Origin: Parvularcula sp038749595
GTDB lineage: Bacteria; Pseudomonadota; Alphaproteobacteria; Caulobacterales; Parvularculaceae
Direction: 5' to 3'
Assembly: GCA_038749595.1 (NCBI GenBank)
Contig: JBCDHW010000002.1
Coordinates: 62,001-126,000, forward strand
Length of the DNA stretch: 64,000 bases
How positions within the stretch are numbered: position 1 is the first letter of the stretch; the number at the start of each line of letters is the position of its first letter. The notes beneath the pieces were generated by a model. It saw nothing but the letters and a program-made list of their open reading frames with translations. It ran no database searches and was not told the origin of the DNA. Made by a program: the position numbers and the translations under genes. This document shows positions 8,023-17,018 of the stretch, one piece after another.

Positions 8023-8793
8023 ATGGCGAAGCGCAACCGGCGCGACAGCTATTCGATTGGCGGCGAGGAAGTCCGCGAGGAGTCGGGTTGGCGCTACCCG
8101 CTGATCATCTTCGTCGCGACCCTGCTGCTCTCAGCTTTTGTGCTGGTCTATTATTTTGGTCCCAGCCCCGAGGAAATCGCTGGCGACGTTCCGCGACCGA
8201 GCCTCGCTGAAGATTCTGTTGTTATCACGGTGGGCGGCTTAAGTTTTGATATTCCTGCCAAACACACGCTCTACCCTCGCGACCGGCGCCCTGGCGAACG
8301 GCAAAGCCTGGCGCTGTACGCCGCTTGGCCGCGGATGGATGGGTATACGCCGTCACGGCGGTCGGATTTTGTCGAGAACCGAGCCAACTCGCGCCGGATC
8401 GATGTGATTATCGAGACGAACAACACCCCGTTCGAAGAGCAGCAGCGGTTTGACATTCTCTACAAGCGGCACGTGACCGACGCCGGCGGCGTGCCGTTTG
8501 ATCACGGCTTGACCAAATACGAATTTGCCAACGCATCGAGCCTCGCTCCGGGCGCCGGGTACGAAGACCGCGTGATGTTCGTCGGCGAGACAGAGGCGGG
8601 GGATAACGCGGTGCTGTTCTGTTACGATTTCGGTGACGATGAGCTGATCCCGAAGGATTGCTACCGGACCTACGACATCACCGAGGAAGTTTGGGTGCGC
8701 TACTTCTTCAAAGAGCCGTTTTTGCCGGAGTGGCGCAAGATCGACGCGGCCGTGCACGAATTCGTCGAGGACCTGCGCCTGAACGGCCGTTAG
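8023..8793 (+). CDS. Single-pass membrane protein, unknown
   Basis: A 256-residue protein: a basic cytosolic head (MAKRNRRDSYSIGGEEV), one transmembrane helix (YPLIIFVATLLLSAFVLVYYF) and a periplasmic domain of about 210 residues. That domain includes SVVITVGGLSFDIPAKHTLYPRDRRPGERQ and two late cysteines (LFCYDFGDD, PKDCYRTYD) that may pair. The start was chosen at the ATG giving the basic head and helix. Family not recognised; similar single-pass proteins occur next to cell-envelope genes in alphaproteobacteria. Confidence 0.7.
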   Translation: MAKRNRRDSYSIGGEEVREESGWRYPLIIFVATLLLSAFVLVYYFGPSPEEIAGDVPRPSLAEDSVVITVGGLSFDIPAKHTLYPRDRRPGERQSLALYAAWPRMDGYTPSRRSDFVENRANSRRIDVIIETNNTPFEEQQRFDILYKRHVTDAGGVPFDHGLTKYEFANASSLAPGAGYEDRVMFVGETEAGDNAVLFCYDFGDDELIPKDCYRTYDITEEVWVRYFFKEPFLPEWRKIDAAVHEFVEDLRLNGR

Positions 8794-8862
8794 TCCGCTC
8801 CTCGCGGGCGGGAATTTCAGGCGTTTACCTCCGGCTAACCATGAAGTCGCCACACCAGTCGG

Positions 8863-9228
8863 ATGGACGCCTTGGTCTATCTTCTGTCGCTGGGCTTCTC
8901 GGGAAGCGATGCGCCAAGAGCAGCGATCTTGCTGCTGATCGGCGCCTTGTTCGTGACCCATCGGTTTAAGCCCTGGCGGATGACGCTTTTGTTGATCGTC
9001 ATCGACCTGGCTTGGCCCTTCATTGCTATGGCGCGCGAAGGCGCATCCCCGGCGATGGTCAACGCAGCGATCCGCGGCGCTTTGGAATTCCCCGAAGACG
9101 CTGTCGTCGGGTTCGTCGTCCGTGCGTCAGGGTTTTATCTGTTTATCCGCGGCACCTTTTCGATCCGCCGAAAGCTGCAGTCGGCGTTCCCTGACGATCA
9201 GAGCAAGCCAGGTTTGCTGCCTTTCTAA
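8863..9228 (+). CDS. Small multi-pass membrane protein, unknown
   Basis: A 121-residue protein with hydrophobic segments at about residues 20-33 (AAILLLIGALFVTH), 40-55 (MTLLLIVIDLAWPFIAM) and 80-95 (VVGFVVRASGFYLFI), ending in a basic and proline-containing tail. It ends 3 bp before the stop of the convergent RusA gene. No family recognised. Confidence 0.6.
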   Translation: MDALVYLLSLGFSGSDAPRAAILLLIGALFVTHRFKPWRMTLLLIVIDLAWPFIAMAREGASPAMVNAAIRGALEFPEDAVVGFVVRASGFYLFIRGTFSIRRKLQSAFPDDQSKPGLLPF

Positions 9229-9231
9229 GCC

Positions 9232-9627
9232 TCAATCGTCGAGCAGTGACTTGTCCAAATCGACGGCGGTCACCGGTGTATCCAGCTGCCGCAGCTTGAC
9301 GGCAATCCGGTTGGCGTCTCCTTCAAAACGTTCAGAAATCAGCCGCACCACCTGGCGATCGTCTTGCCAAAAGACGCCGGACAGCGCGTCCAGGACTGCC
9401 TTCGCGATGTTGTCGACGTCGTGATAGCCCCGCTTATCGGCGAGAACGCTGGTCCAGATCCGGACTTCGAAGGGGCCGTGGTGCGGGCGCACCTGACGCG
9501 CATCTCGGCGAACGGACGCCGCTACGTATTTCTTCAACGCCCGGGTTTGGGTGGTGGCGGTATCGATGAGCACGAGCGCGCGATCGCGCTCGGCAAACAC
9601 CTTCACTTTACCGCTGCCTGACGCCAT
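9232..9627 (-). CDS. RusA-family Holliday junction endonuclease
   Basis: A 131-residue protein with the RusA signature DVDNIAKAVLDALSGVF followed by WQDDRQV, giving the conserved acidic residues and the lysine that bind metal and DNA at four-way junctions. RusA enzymes are mostly of lambdoid-phage origin and cut Holliday junctions symmetrically. Here it stands alone among chromosomal genes with no other phage gene nearby, so it is either a domesticated resolvase or a prophage relic. Confidence 0.85.
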   Translation of the reverse strand: MASGSGKVKVFAERDRALVLIDTATTQTRALKKYVAASVRRDARQVRPHHGPFEVRIWTSVLADKRGYHDVDNIAKAVLDALSGVFWQDDRQVVRLISERFEGDANRIAVKLRQLDTPVTAVDLDKSLLDD

Positions 9628-9680
9628 GCGTACCAGCTAGCAAGCACCGCTGAGGAAGAGACACGCCGTCTTGTCGCGGC

Positions 9681-11117
9681 TCAATCGAAGGCAACTTCCA
9701 GCGCCCATGGGCTGAGCCAGCTGTCACTGTAGTTGGTGACACTCGCGTCGAACGCACCAACGTGATCGCGGGTTACGGCGAACGCTCCGCCAACGGAAAC
9801 CGGCGCGGGTTCGCTGGGCGCTCGGGTGAAAAAGGTTGGCTCAGCCGCGCCTGGAAGCTGATCACGCCGAAAAATGGCCGTGGCTGCAATATCCAACCGC
9901 GACGTACCGATGAAGACCGGGTCATCGCTGAAGCCAAGCAAGAGGCTGTTCACCAAACGCCCGCCGGTGTTTCCATCTGAAACCAGGGGCGCTGAAGATG
10001 GCAGGTCCCCGGTGACGAGGTCATCCTGGGAGATGATGGTGGCGTTCGCGAGCACTGGCTCCGTGAACAGCGTCGCGCCGCTCCCGGCATCAGCTGCTGT
10101 GATGTTGATCCCGTCGCTCGATGCACCCGCGGTTGCCCCAACAAAGCGATCGATCTCGCCTTGGTAGCCAAAAGCCAGCGTCAGCGCGTGGCGGAACGTA
10201 TCGGGGTTCAGGGTCGATGCCAGCTGGCGTGCGTTCACGGTGCCGCCCGTGACGTAGATCCCGCCGCCTCCGCTGCCGTGCACTTGAACATTCTCAATCA
10301 GATTTCCGCGGCCGAGCGCTCCGAGCCACAAGCTTGGCAGTGACGCTTCACCGCCAAATTGAAACCGCGTGTTGCGCAGGATGTTTTCGCCATCATTGGC
10401 GTCATTTCCGCCTGCCGGGAAGGTCTGGAAGTTGAAGGCCACGATGCAATTGTCGGTCGGGTCCCCATCGCAAAACTCCGTAGGCGCACGACCGAGGAGA
10501 ACCACCGAACCCCACTGTCCAAGTTGTGTGAAGGCGCCTGCTTCGGCATTGCCATCATTGATCGCGGCGCGGATGTCGGCCTGGCTCTCGCCGGTAATGT
10601 CGTCGATGTCGCTGAACGCGGTGAAGACGATCGGATCACTCGGTAAGCCCTCGGCGCGCATCGACGAGTCAGCGTTGACCACAATGCGCGCGTCCCGTGT
10701 CGCAAGGATGACGGCCCCGGCATCGATGTCCAGCTGGCCCGTCGCGCCTGAAGGGTTGTCAAACCGATCCTCACCAACAACCAGCGGGTCACGCAGGATG
10801 TAAACGTCGTCGCCGGAGAGGCTCAGTTGGCCGGTCACTGTACCGCCGGGGATCTCACAGACCGCCACTGTTTCGCTGCGCGAGGACATCTGAAGCGCGA
10901 CGGCCGTTGTGCCTGTGGGGCACGACCCCGTCACCAGACTGAAATCCGCGGTGGGAACGGGCGGCGGCGGCGGAGGTGGCGGCGGCGGAGGTGGTGGCGA
11001 AGGCGTCCCGCCGCTTGGCGGTGTATTCGGCGCGCTTGAATCGCTGCTGCCGCCTCCCCCACAACCTGCGAGCCCCATCAGACTCGCAGCCAGCAACACG
11101 CGCGTAACCGAACGCAT
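9681..11117 (-). CDS. Surface or periplasmic lipoprotein with polyproline linker
   Basis: A 478-residue lipoprotein: signal peptide MRSVTRVLLAASLMGLAGC, a Gly/Ser linker, then a run of 13 prolines before the mature domain. The remainder is rich in beta-helix-like segments (SLSGDDVYILRDPLVVG, VILATRDARIVVNADSS, GSGGGIYVTGGTVNARQ) and carries two possible disulfide cysteine pairs (SCPTG, AVCEIPG, EFCDGDPTDNCIVAF). It resembles lipoproteins annotated as hypothetical in Caulobacterales and relatives. The ATG at 11117 has a GGGGG-type ribosome site and gives the lipobox LAGC; a longer in-frame reading is rejected because it would bury the signal peptide. Confidence 0.8.
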   Translation of the reverse strand: MRSVTRVLLAASLMGLAGCGGGGSSDSSAPNTPPSGGTPSPPPPPPPPPPPPPVPTADFSLVTGSCPTGTTAVALQMSSRSETVAVCEIPGGTVTGQLSLSGDDVYILRDPLVVGEDRFDNPSGATGQLDIDAGAVILATRDARIVVNADSSMRAEGLPSDPIVFTAFSDIDDITGESQADIRAAINDGNAEAGAFTQLGQWGSVVLLGRAPTEFCDGDPTDNCIVAFNFQTFPAGGNDANDGENILRNTRFQFGGEASLPSLWLGALGRGNLIENVQVHGSGGGGIYVTGGTVNARQLASTLNPDTFRHALTLAFGYQGEIDRFVGATAGASSDGINITAADAGSGATLFTEPVLANATIISQDDLVTGDLPSSAPLVSDGNTGGRLVNSLLLGFSDDPVFIGTSRLDIAATAIFRRDQLPGAAEPTFFTRAPSEPAPVSVGGAFAVTRDHVGAFDASVTNYSDSWLSPWALEVAFD

Positions 11118-11304
11118 AACGCCCCCAACTTTCCCAACACTATGAACGTCGTAACACGCAAACATCAGGTGTCGAGGCGCAATGGCCAGCGAGGCTGCGG
11201 GCACATCAGCAGCGGCGTACCGCTGAGCTATCCGCTGTTTGGCTGATTGCCTCCCGGCCCGTGCTCGCCTAACCGGTGCACCGCACAATGAATGGAGTTC
11301 CCCC

Positions 11305-12696
11305 ATGGTTGAGACCCGCACTGAGACGGACAGCTTTGGTCCCCTCGAGGTCCCCTCGGACAAGTATTACGGCGCCCAGAGCGCCCGCTCGCTGATCAAT
11401 TTTGCCATCGGCACTGAGACGATGCCGGCGCCTCTGATCCGCGCGCTCGGGGTCGTCAAACGGTCTGCCGCTCGGGCGAATATGCGGCTCGACAATCTCG
11501 AAGAGAAGATCGGCAACGCGATCGTCGACGCAGCGACGGAGGTGGCAGAAGGAAAGCTGGACGATCACTTTCCGCTTTCAGTCTGGCAAACGGGGTCCGG
11601 CACCCAGTCGAACATGAACGTCAACGAGGTGGTGGCGAACCGCGCGATTGAAATCCTGGGCGGTGAGATCGGCTCGAAGGACCCGGTACATCCGAACGAT
11701 CACGTCAACCGGGCGCAGAGCTCGAACGATACCTTCCCCACGGCGATGCACATCGCGGCGGCCGAGGAGGTCGTCCACCGGTTGGTCCCTGCGCTGCAAA
11801 AGCTGCGCAACGCGCTCAACGATAAATCGGAGGCGTTCGCCGAGATCATCAAGATTGGTCGGACGCACCTACAAGATGCAACGCCGCTGACACTGGGTCA
11901 GGAATTCTCCGGCTACGTTGCGATGCTCGACTACGGGATCCAGGGCCTGGAAGCCGAGCTGCCGAGCCTCTACGAGCTGGCGCAGGGCGGTACGGCGGTT
12001 GGGACAGGCCTCAACACAAAGCCAGGCTTTGCCGAAGCGTTCGCAGAAGAAGCAGCGAACTTCACCAAGCTCCCCTTCGTCACGGCACGGAACAAGTTTG
12101 AAGCCTTGGCCACCCACGACGCCCTCGTCTCGGCCCACGGTGCGCTCAACTCCATCGCCGTGAGCCTTTTCAAAATCGCCAATGATATCCGTCTTCTGGG
12201 CTCGGGCCCGCGCTCAGGTCTTGGGGAGTTGCGCTTGCCCGAGAACGAGCCGGGCAGCTCGATAATGCCGGGCAAGGTCAACCCAACCCAGTGCGAAGCG
12301 ATGACCATGGTCTGCACCCAGGTGATGGGCAACAACGCCGCCGTCAGCTTTGCCGGCAGCCAAGGCCACTTTGAGCTCAACGTTTTCAAGCCGGTGATGA
12401 TCTTCAACGTGCTGCAGTCCATCCGCCTGCTGAGCGACGCATCGGTGTCCTTCACAGACAAATGCGTGGTCGGCATTGAGGCCAACGAAGAGCAGATCAA
12501 AGCTCTGATGGAACGTTCCCTGATGTTGGTCACGGCCCTGGCGCCAACCATCGGCTATGACAACGCCACCACCATCGCGAAGACCGCCCACAAGAATGGC
12601 ACCACGCTGCGCGAAGAAGCGATCGGCCTCGGGTTCGTTTCCGAGGAAGACTATGACGCGATCGTCCGTCCCGAGAAGATGATCGGACCACGCTAA
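11305..12696 (+). CDS. fumC: Fumarate hydratase class II
   Basis: A 463-residue fumarase C (E. coli FumC is 467), the TCA enzyme that interconverts fumarate and malate. Visible hallmarks are TETDSFGPLEVPSDKYYGAQ at the N-terminus, TGSGTQSNMNVNEV, HPNDHVNRAQSSNDTFPTAMH, GRTHLQDATPLTLGQE, and the superfamily signature GSSIMPGKVNPTQ carrying the catalytic serine loop. The start at MVETRTETDSFG matches the family. It is a single gene with its own spacing on both sides. Confidence 0.98.
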   Translation: MVETRTETDSFGPLEVPSDKYYGAQSARSLINFAIGTETMPAPLIRALGVVKRSAARANMRLDNLEEKIGNAIVDAATEVAEGKLDDHFPLSVWQTGSGTQSNMNVNEVVANRAIEILGGEIGSKDPVHPNDHVNRAQSSNDTFPTAMHIAAAEEVVHRLVPALQKLRNALNDKSEAFAEIIKIGRTHLQDATPLTLGQEFSGYVAMLDYGIQGLEAELPSLYELAQGGTAVGTGLNTKPGFAEAFAEEAANFTKLPFVTARNKFEALATHDALVSAHGALNSIAVSLFKIANDIRLLGSGPRSGLGELRLPENEPGSSIMPGKVNPTQCEAMTMVCTQVMGNNAAVSFAGSQGHFELNVFKPVMIFNVLQSIRLLSDASVSFTDKCVVGIEANEEQIKALMERSLMLVTALAPTIGYDNATTIAKTAHKNGTTLREEAIGLGFVSEEDYDAIVRPEKMIGPR

Positions 12697-12833
12697 AGCG
12701 TTCCTCGATAACGCGTGAGAAAAAGACGCCTGCAGATGAGAATTAATCGTCTGTGGGCTGCGTAACCTCCGCCCGCGCCCTCCGAACAAACGCGCGGGGT
12801 ATGATGACCCCGTGTTCATCAAAGGAGGAACGC

Positions 12834-13682
12834 ATGAACACCAGCATGAGAAAATCTGCTATCGGACTACTTTCGGCGACAGCCGCGATGGGGTTGGCAT
12901 CTGCCCATGCCGTGTCGTTGACCATCACGGTGGAAAACACCCAGACTGTCAGCGCGAACGGTAACGGCTTGTCCCTAACCCCTGTGTGGTTTTCGTTCTT
13001 AGACACCTCACAGACGTTCGACGCCTTTGATGTGGGCGCGAACGCAAGCGCAGCAGTGGAAGAAATTGCTGAGGTTGGAAGCTTCGGGCAATTGGACGAC
13101 GCAGTGGATGCCGCGCAAAGCGATGGCATTACGGGTGCTGTAATTGCGCCAGGCGGTGTCGCCCCGACCATCGATCCGGGCGAAACCGGTGTCTTCGTGG
13201 TGGAGGTCGATCCGTTCGCCAACGACTGGTTCCAATTCCTGTCCATGGTCGTCCCCACAAACGATACGTTTGTCGGTAACGATGCGCCGGTCGACTTGTT
13301 CGATGACGACGGTGTTTTCTTCGGCACCCAGACGTTCGATCTGACGCTAGCGAACACCTACGATGCCGGTACGGAAGATAACGTCTTCCTCGAAGGCGCA
13401 GCATTCCTTGCGAACGTCGACGGCTCGACCGGGATCACGACCTCGGATCCGATTGGCGCGGCCCAGGCAACGGACTTCTCGGCTGAGCTTTTGGCCGATG
13501 GTCTCACGTTCCTTGACCCGGTGCTCGCTGCAGCGTTCTTCAGCGGCAACACAACGCTCGGCACGGTGACGATTTCACTGACGCCGACGGCTTCACCCGT
13601 TCCGGTTCCAGGCGCAGCATTGCTCTTCGGCTCGATGCTGGCCGGTGGCGGCATTCTCCGCCGTCGCCGCAAAGCAGCGTAA
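12834..13682 (+). CDS. Spondin-domain exported protein with PEP-CTERM-like tail
   Basis: A 282-residue secreted protein. The signal peptide ends near ASAHA. The body resembles bacterial spondin_N proteins: LTITVENTQ, LTPVWFSFLDTSQTFDAFDVG, and SMVVPTNDTFVGNDAPVDLFD. The C-terminus PVPVPGAALLFGSMLAGGG followed by RRRRK has the three-part PEP-CTERM plan (Pro motif, hydrophobic segment, Arg cluster), implying processing by an exosortase-type enzyme; none is in the window. A strong AAAGGAGGAA ribosome site decides the start. A CGGGGT/ACCCCG hairpin (12795-12812) lies just upstream in the leader. Confidence 0.85.
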   Translation: MNTSMRKSAIGLLSATAAMGLASAHAVSLTITVENTQTVSANGNGLSLTPVWFSFLDTSQTFDAFDVGANASAAVEEIAEVGSFGQLDDAVDAAQSDGITGAVIAPGGVAPTIDPGETGVFVVEVDPFANDWFQFLSMVVPTNDTFVGNDAPVDLFDDDGVFFGTQTFDLTLANTYDAGTEDNVFLEGAAFLANVDGSTGITTSDPIGAAQATDFSAELLADGLTFLDPVLAAAFFSGNTTLGTVTISLTPTASPVPVPGAALLFGSMLAGGGILRRRRKAA

Positions 13683-13696
13683 CGCAGACTGATGGT

Positions 13697-14134
13697 TCAG
13701 CTGGTCGGGGGGCTCACCCCGACCAGTCTGATGGCCACCGCTTGGATCACCAAGACCCCGAGCCAGTGGCCCGCGTTGATCGCGAAGAGGCTCAACGGAC
13801 GCATCTCGTAGCGATTGTTCACAAGCATCGCTGGCATCACGAAACCGATCCACAAAATGATCGGTGTAATGATCGTTATGGCCCAAACTCCAGCGTCGAC
13901 CGGAGCCAAAATCAGAGCGCCCGCAAGGATAGACGCCATCCAGAACTCCGCTCCGAAGGCGATGATGAAGGGCATTGGAGAAGCCTTCCCGGATGGGCCT
14001 TTGATCATCTCTTCGGTCAGGCCAGCAGCCGCCATCCAAGGCTTGCCAAGAACGCTGTACCACAGCGCGCCGAAGGAGAAGCCTGCCACTGTCCCCGCTA
14101 ATATCGCGACAATGTTCTGTATAATGTAGATCAC
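13697..14134 (-). CDS. DUF1761 membrane protein
   Basis: A 145-residue inner-membrane protein with four hydrophobic segments. NIVAILAGTVAGFSFGALWYSVLGKPWM is the DUF1761 hallmark, followed by PFIIAFGAEFWMASILAGALIL and AITIITPIILWIGFVMPAMLVNNR. Function unknown. It is convergent with the spondin gene; the shared hairpin terminator lies in its last codons. Confidence 0.85.
   Translation of the reverse strand: MIYIIQNIVAILAGTVAGFSFGALWYSVLGKPWMAAAGLTEEMIKGPSGKASPMPFIIAFGAEFWMASILAGALILAPVDAGVWAITIITPIILWIGFVMPAMLVNNRYEMRPLSLFAINAGHWLGVLVIQAVAIRLVGVSPPTS
13702..13727. terminator. Bidirectional hairpin between convergent genes
   Basis: A perfect 10-bp stem (CTGGTCGGGG with CCCCGACCAG) and a 6-base loop lies 20 bp after the spondin gene stop and inside the last codons of the convergent DUF1761 gene. 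There is no clear T run, so intrinsic termination is probable but not certain. Confidence 0.6.
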
Positions 14135-14292
14135 GTTTGGTCTTTCCCTTGATGGAGCCGCAACGACACAGGGTGGAGCAAAAGTGCCGTTGCGCCCTTG
14201 TCCCAGCCTCCGTTCACTATCATGTCACTGGCCGTTTGCCACGTTTTCGTGTATTCGGTCAGGCTGCCTCACATCCAGGTAGTGCCGTGCCG

Positions 14293-16149
14293 ATGAGGCC
14301 TGTTATGTTATTCGAAACGTTCGAAAATTTTGTTGACCCACTGAAGGATCGCGCGCCCCCGAGACCGCCGCAAAGCCTGTGGGCGTTTATCTGGTTCTAC
14401 GCTAAACCGTTTCGCTGGCTGTTCGCGGCGACGATCGTCACCTCTGTGATCTTGGCGTTTCTGGAGGTCTTTGCCTTCGAGCGGATCGGGCATTTGGTCG
14501 ATCTGGCATCGAAATCGTCGCCCGAAACTTTCTTCGGTGAGCATGGCCAGACACTGATCGCCGTGGTCGTGATGATCGGCTTGGTTTGGCCCGTCCTTCA
14601 CCTGATCGACTCGCTTCCGCTGTTGCAGGGCGTCATGGGCAACATGCCGATGGCGATCCGCTGGGATGCCCATCGGTATATGCTCCGTCAGTCGTCGTCG
14701 TTTTTTGCCGATGATTTCGCCGGACGTGTGGCGACGAAGGTTATGCAAACCTCACTCAGTGCGCGTGAGGTGGCGGTGAAAATTACCAACCTCTTCGTCT
14801 GGGCCTTCGTTTATTTCGGCTCCGCTTTGCTGCTGTTTTTCAGCAACGATTGGCGCCTGACGATCCCGCTCCTGGTTTGGATGGCCGCCTACGGCGCGAC
14901 GATGCGCTATTTCTTGCCGCGCATGTCGCAGATCTCGAAGCAGCAGTCGGATGATCGTTCGATGCTCACCGGCCGGATTGTTGATGCGTATACGAATATC
15001 GGCACCGTCAAACTCTTCTCCACGGGGCCGGCCGAGGACGCTTATGCCCGTGAAGGCATGCAGAAAATGCTGGGATCTGTTTATCCGCAGATGCGGCTTG
15101 CAACCAGTTTGTCCGTATGCCTCCACACAATGAACGGCCTGCTGATTGCCAGCACGCTGGGCCTCGGGATGATGCTGTGGTCAGGCGGATTGCTCAGCAT
15201 CGGCGCTGTTGCGTTCGCATCAACGCTGGCCCTGCGGCTCCAGGGGATCAGCCAGTACTTCCTGTGGGAGGTCGCCAACCTCTTTGAGAATATTGGCACG
15301 GTCCAAGACGGTATGGAGACGATCGCCCGCCCGCTGACAATCACCGATCAGAGCGCCGAAGTGCTGGCGGTTGATCAGGGAGAGGTGCGCTTTGAAGACG
15401 TGTCTTTCCACTATGGGAAAGAGGACAAAAGCGTCATCGAAAGTCTGAGCCTGCGTGTCGCTCCTGGCGAAAAGGTAGGCCTGGTCGGCCGCTCGGGCGC
15501 CGGGAAATCGACATTGGTGAACCTTCTTCTGCGGCTGCACGATGTCGAGCGCGGCCGTGTGCTGATTGATGGAACAAGCGTCAGCGCGGTGACCCAGGAT
15601 TCGCTCCGTGCCCAGATCGGTGTTGTCACCCAGGACACGGCGCTGATGCACCGGTCGATCCGCGAGAACATCGCCTACGGACGTCCTGACGCTAGCGAAG
15701 AGCAGATCATTGCCGCGGCGAAAAAAGCCGAGGCATGGGACTTCATCGAAACCCTGGAGGACAAGAAGAACCGCAAAGGCTTGGACGCCCATGTCGGGGA
15801 ACGCGGCGTGAAACTGTCGGGCGGCCAGCGTCAGAGGATCGCGATCGCGCGGGTCATTCTGAAAGATGCGCCGATCCTGATCCTCGACGAGGCCACATCC
15901 GCCCTCGACAGCGAGGTCGAAGCGGCGATCCAAGACCGCATGGCCGACCTCATGGGCAATAAGAGTGTCATCGCGATTGCTCACCGCCTCTCGACCATCG
16001 CAGCGATGGATCGCTTAATCGTGCTCGACAAAGGCGAAATCGTCGAAGAAGGACGCCACGACGATCTTCTGCGCCAGGACGGTCTTTATACGTCGCTTTG
16101 GAAACGCCAGTCGGGCGGCTTTATCGATGCAGAGGATGCCGCGGCGTGA
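14293..16149 (+). CDS. ABC exporter (fused membrane and ATPase domains)
   Basis: A 618-residue half-transporter. The N-terminal ~330 residues hold about six membrane helices (FRWLFAATIVTSVILAFLEVFAF and others). The ATPase domain has Walker A GRSGAGKST, signature LSGGQRQRIAIAR, Walker B ILILDEATSALD and the H-loop IAIAHRLSTIA. It is similar to multidrug or lipid exporters. The start chosen (MRPVMLFETFENFVDP) is the first ATG before the membrane domain; an in-frame TTG 156 bases upstream is less likely. It overlaps the next gene by 4 bases (GTGA), tying the exporter to an exported deacetylase. Confidence 0.92.
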   Translation: MRPVMLFETFENFVDPLKDRAPPRPPQSLWAFIWFYAKPFRWLFAATIVTSVILAFLEVFAFERIGHLVDLASKSSPETFFGEHGQTLIAVVVMIGLVWPVLHLIDSLPLLQGVMGNMPMAIRWDAHRYMLRQSSSFFADDFAGRVATKVMQTSLSAREVAVKITNLFVWAFVYFGSALLLFFSNDWRLTIPLLVWMAAYGATMRYFLPRMSQISKQQSDDRSMLTGRIVDAYTNIGTVKLFSTGPAEDAYAREGMQKMLGSVYPQMRLATSLSVCLHTMNGLLIASTLGLGMMLWSGGLLSIGAVAFASTLALRLQGISQYFLWEVANLFENIGTVQDGMETIARPLTITDQSAEVLAVDQGEVRFEDVSFHYGKEDKSVIESLSLRVAPGEKVGLVGRSGAGKSTLVNLLLRLHDVERGRVLIDGTSVSAVTQDSLRAQIGVVTQDTALMHRSIRENIAYGRPDASEEQIIAAAKKAEAWDFIETLEDKKNRKGLDAHVGERGVKLSGGQRQRIAIARVILKDAPILILDEATSALDSEVEAAIQDRMADLMGNKSVIAIAHRLSTIAAMDRLIVLDKGEIVEEGRHDDLLRQDGLYTSLWKRQSGGFIDAEDAAA

Positions 16150-17018
16150 AGCGGCTAGCGGGCGTCGGCCTCCTCTGCGCAGGGATCTTCCTGGGCTTAG
16201 GTCTCGGGGGCTGCGAAACGACCCAGAGGTCCCTGCGACCCCTCCTCGAGGCCCGAAGTGACGATACGCTTTGGCGGTATAAAGACGAACCTGAAGATGT
16301 CGTTTACCTGACCATCGATGACGGGCCGTCGCCGCAAACCGCAGCGCTGCTCGATGTGCTCGCCGACTTCGATGCCACCGCAACACTCTTTCTGCATACG
16401 GAGGGGATGAGCGATCCAGCCGTTATCCGCCGCGCGCTTACGGAAGGGCATAATTTGGGCAACCACATGCCCGCGGACAAAAGCTGGGCGGGCGAGCGCG
16501 CCGACGTCTTTCTCGCTGCCGCCCAAGAGAGCCATTGCGCCCTTGCTCAGTTCGGCGACGGCTATTCGGGACACTTCCGGCCACCGCACGGCAGGATCAA
16601 CCGCGAGACGATGGTCCCCGGCCTTGCCAGCCTAGGCATCGACGGGCCGCAAACATTCGTGATGGCATCCTACGCTCCCTGGGACGCTGGCGGAGTCACA
16701 GAGCTTGAATGGCGCTCCGCCGCGCGCTGGTTTGCGCGGCGCTACGGGGCGGGTCTCGGCAAGGCCGTTGCTCCTGGCGACATCGTCGTCTTCCATGATG
16801 GCCCGCGCTACACGCGCACGGAAAACACAAAAATCAGCTTGCGTCTCTTTCTTGAAGAAATCAGGGACAGGGGCCTCCGCGCCGAGGCGTTACCCCCGCG
16901 GGGCTTCGCCGATGAGGTCTGTTCCTTCGACAATCGCCCCGTTGAGACCGCCTCCCTCGAAGGAATGCCCAAAAGCCACTTAGGCGCCGAGCCCACGGAT
17001 CATGATAACGATCAATGA
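16146..17018 (+). CDS. Polysaccharide deacetylase (NodB-like) lipoprotein
   Basis: A 290-residue lipoprotein beginning with GTG inside the ABC exporter stop codon; the signal ends at the lipobox LGGC. The NodB domain shows motif 1 TIDDGPSPQT (catalytic Asp), motif 2 HNLGNH (metal histidines) and motif 3 FRPPHGRINRET. NodB enzymes remove acetyl groups from cell-surface sugars. Overlap with the ABC exporter suggests they act on the same envelope polysaccharide or lipid-linked product (inference). Its end overlaps the convergent membrane gene by 39 bp. Confidence 0.88.
   Translation: MKRLAGVGLLCAGIFLGLGLGGCETTQRSLRPLLEARSDDTLWRYKDEPEDVVYLTIDDGPSPQTAALLDVLADFDATATLFLHTEGMSDPAVIRRALTEGHNLGNHMPADKSWAGERADVFLAAAQESHCALAQFGDGYSGHFRPPHGRINRETMVPGLASLGIDGPQTFVMASYAPWDAGGVTELEWRSAARWFARRYGAGLGKAVAPGDIVVFHDGPRYTRTENTKISLRLFLEEIRDRGLRAEALPPRGFADEVCSFDNRPVETASLEGMPKSHLGAEPTDHDNDQ

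Noticed and set aside
15220..15984. 254-codon minus-strand frame within the ABC exporter
   Set aside because: Antisense to the ATPase domain; no recognisable features.
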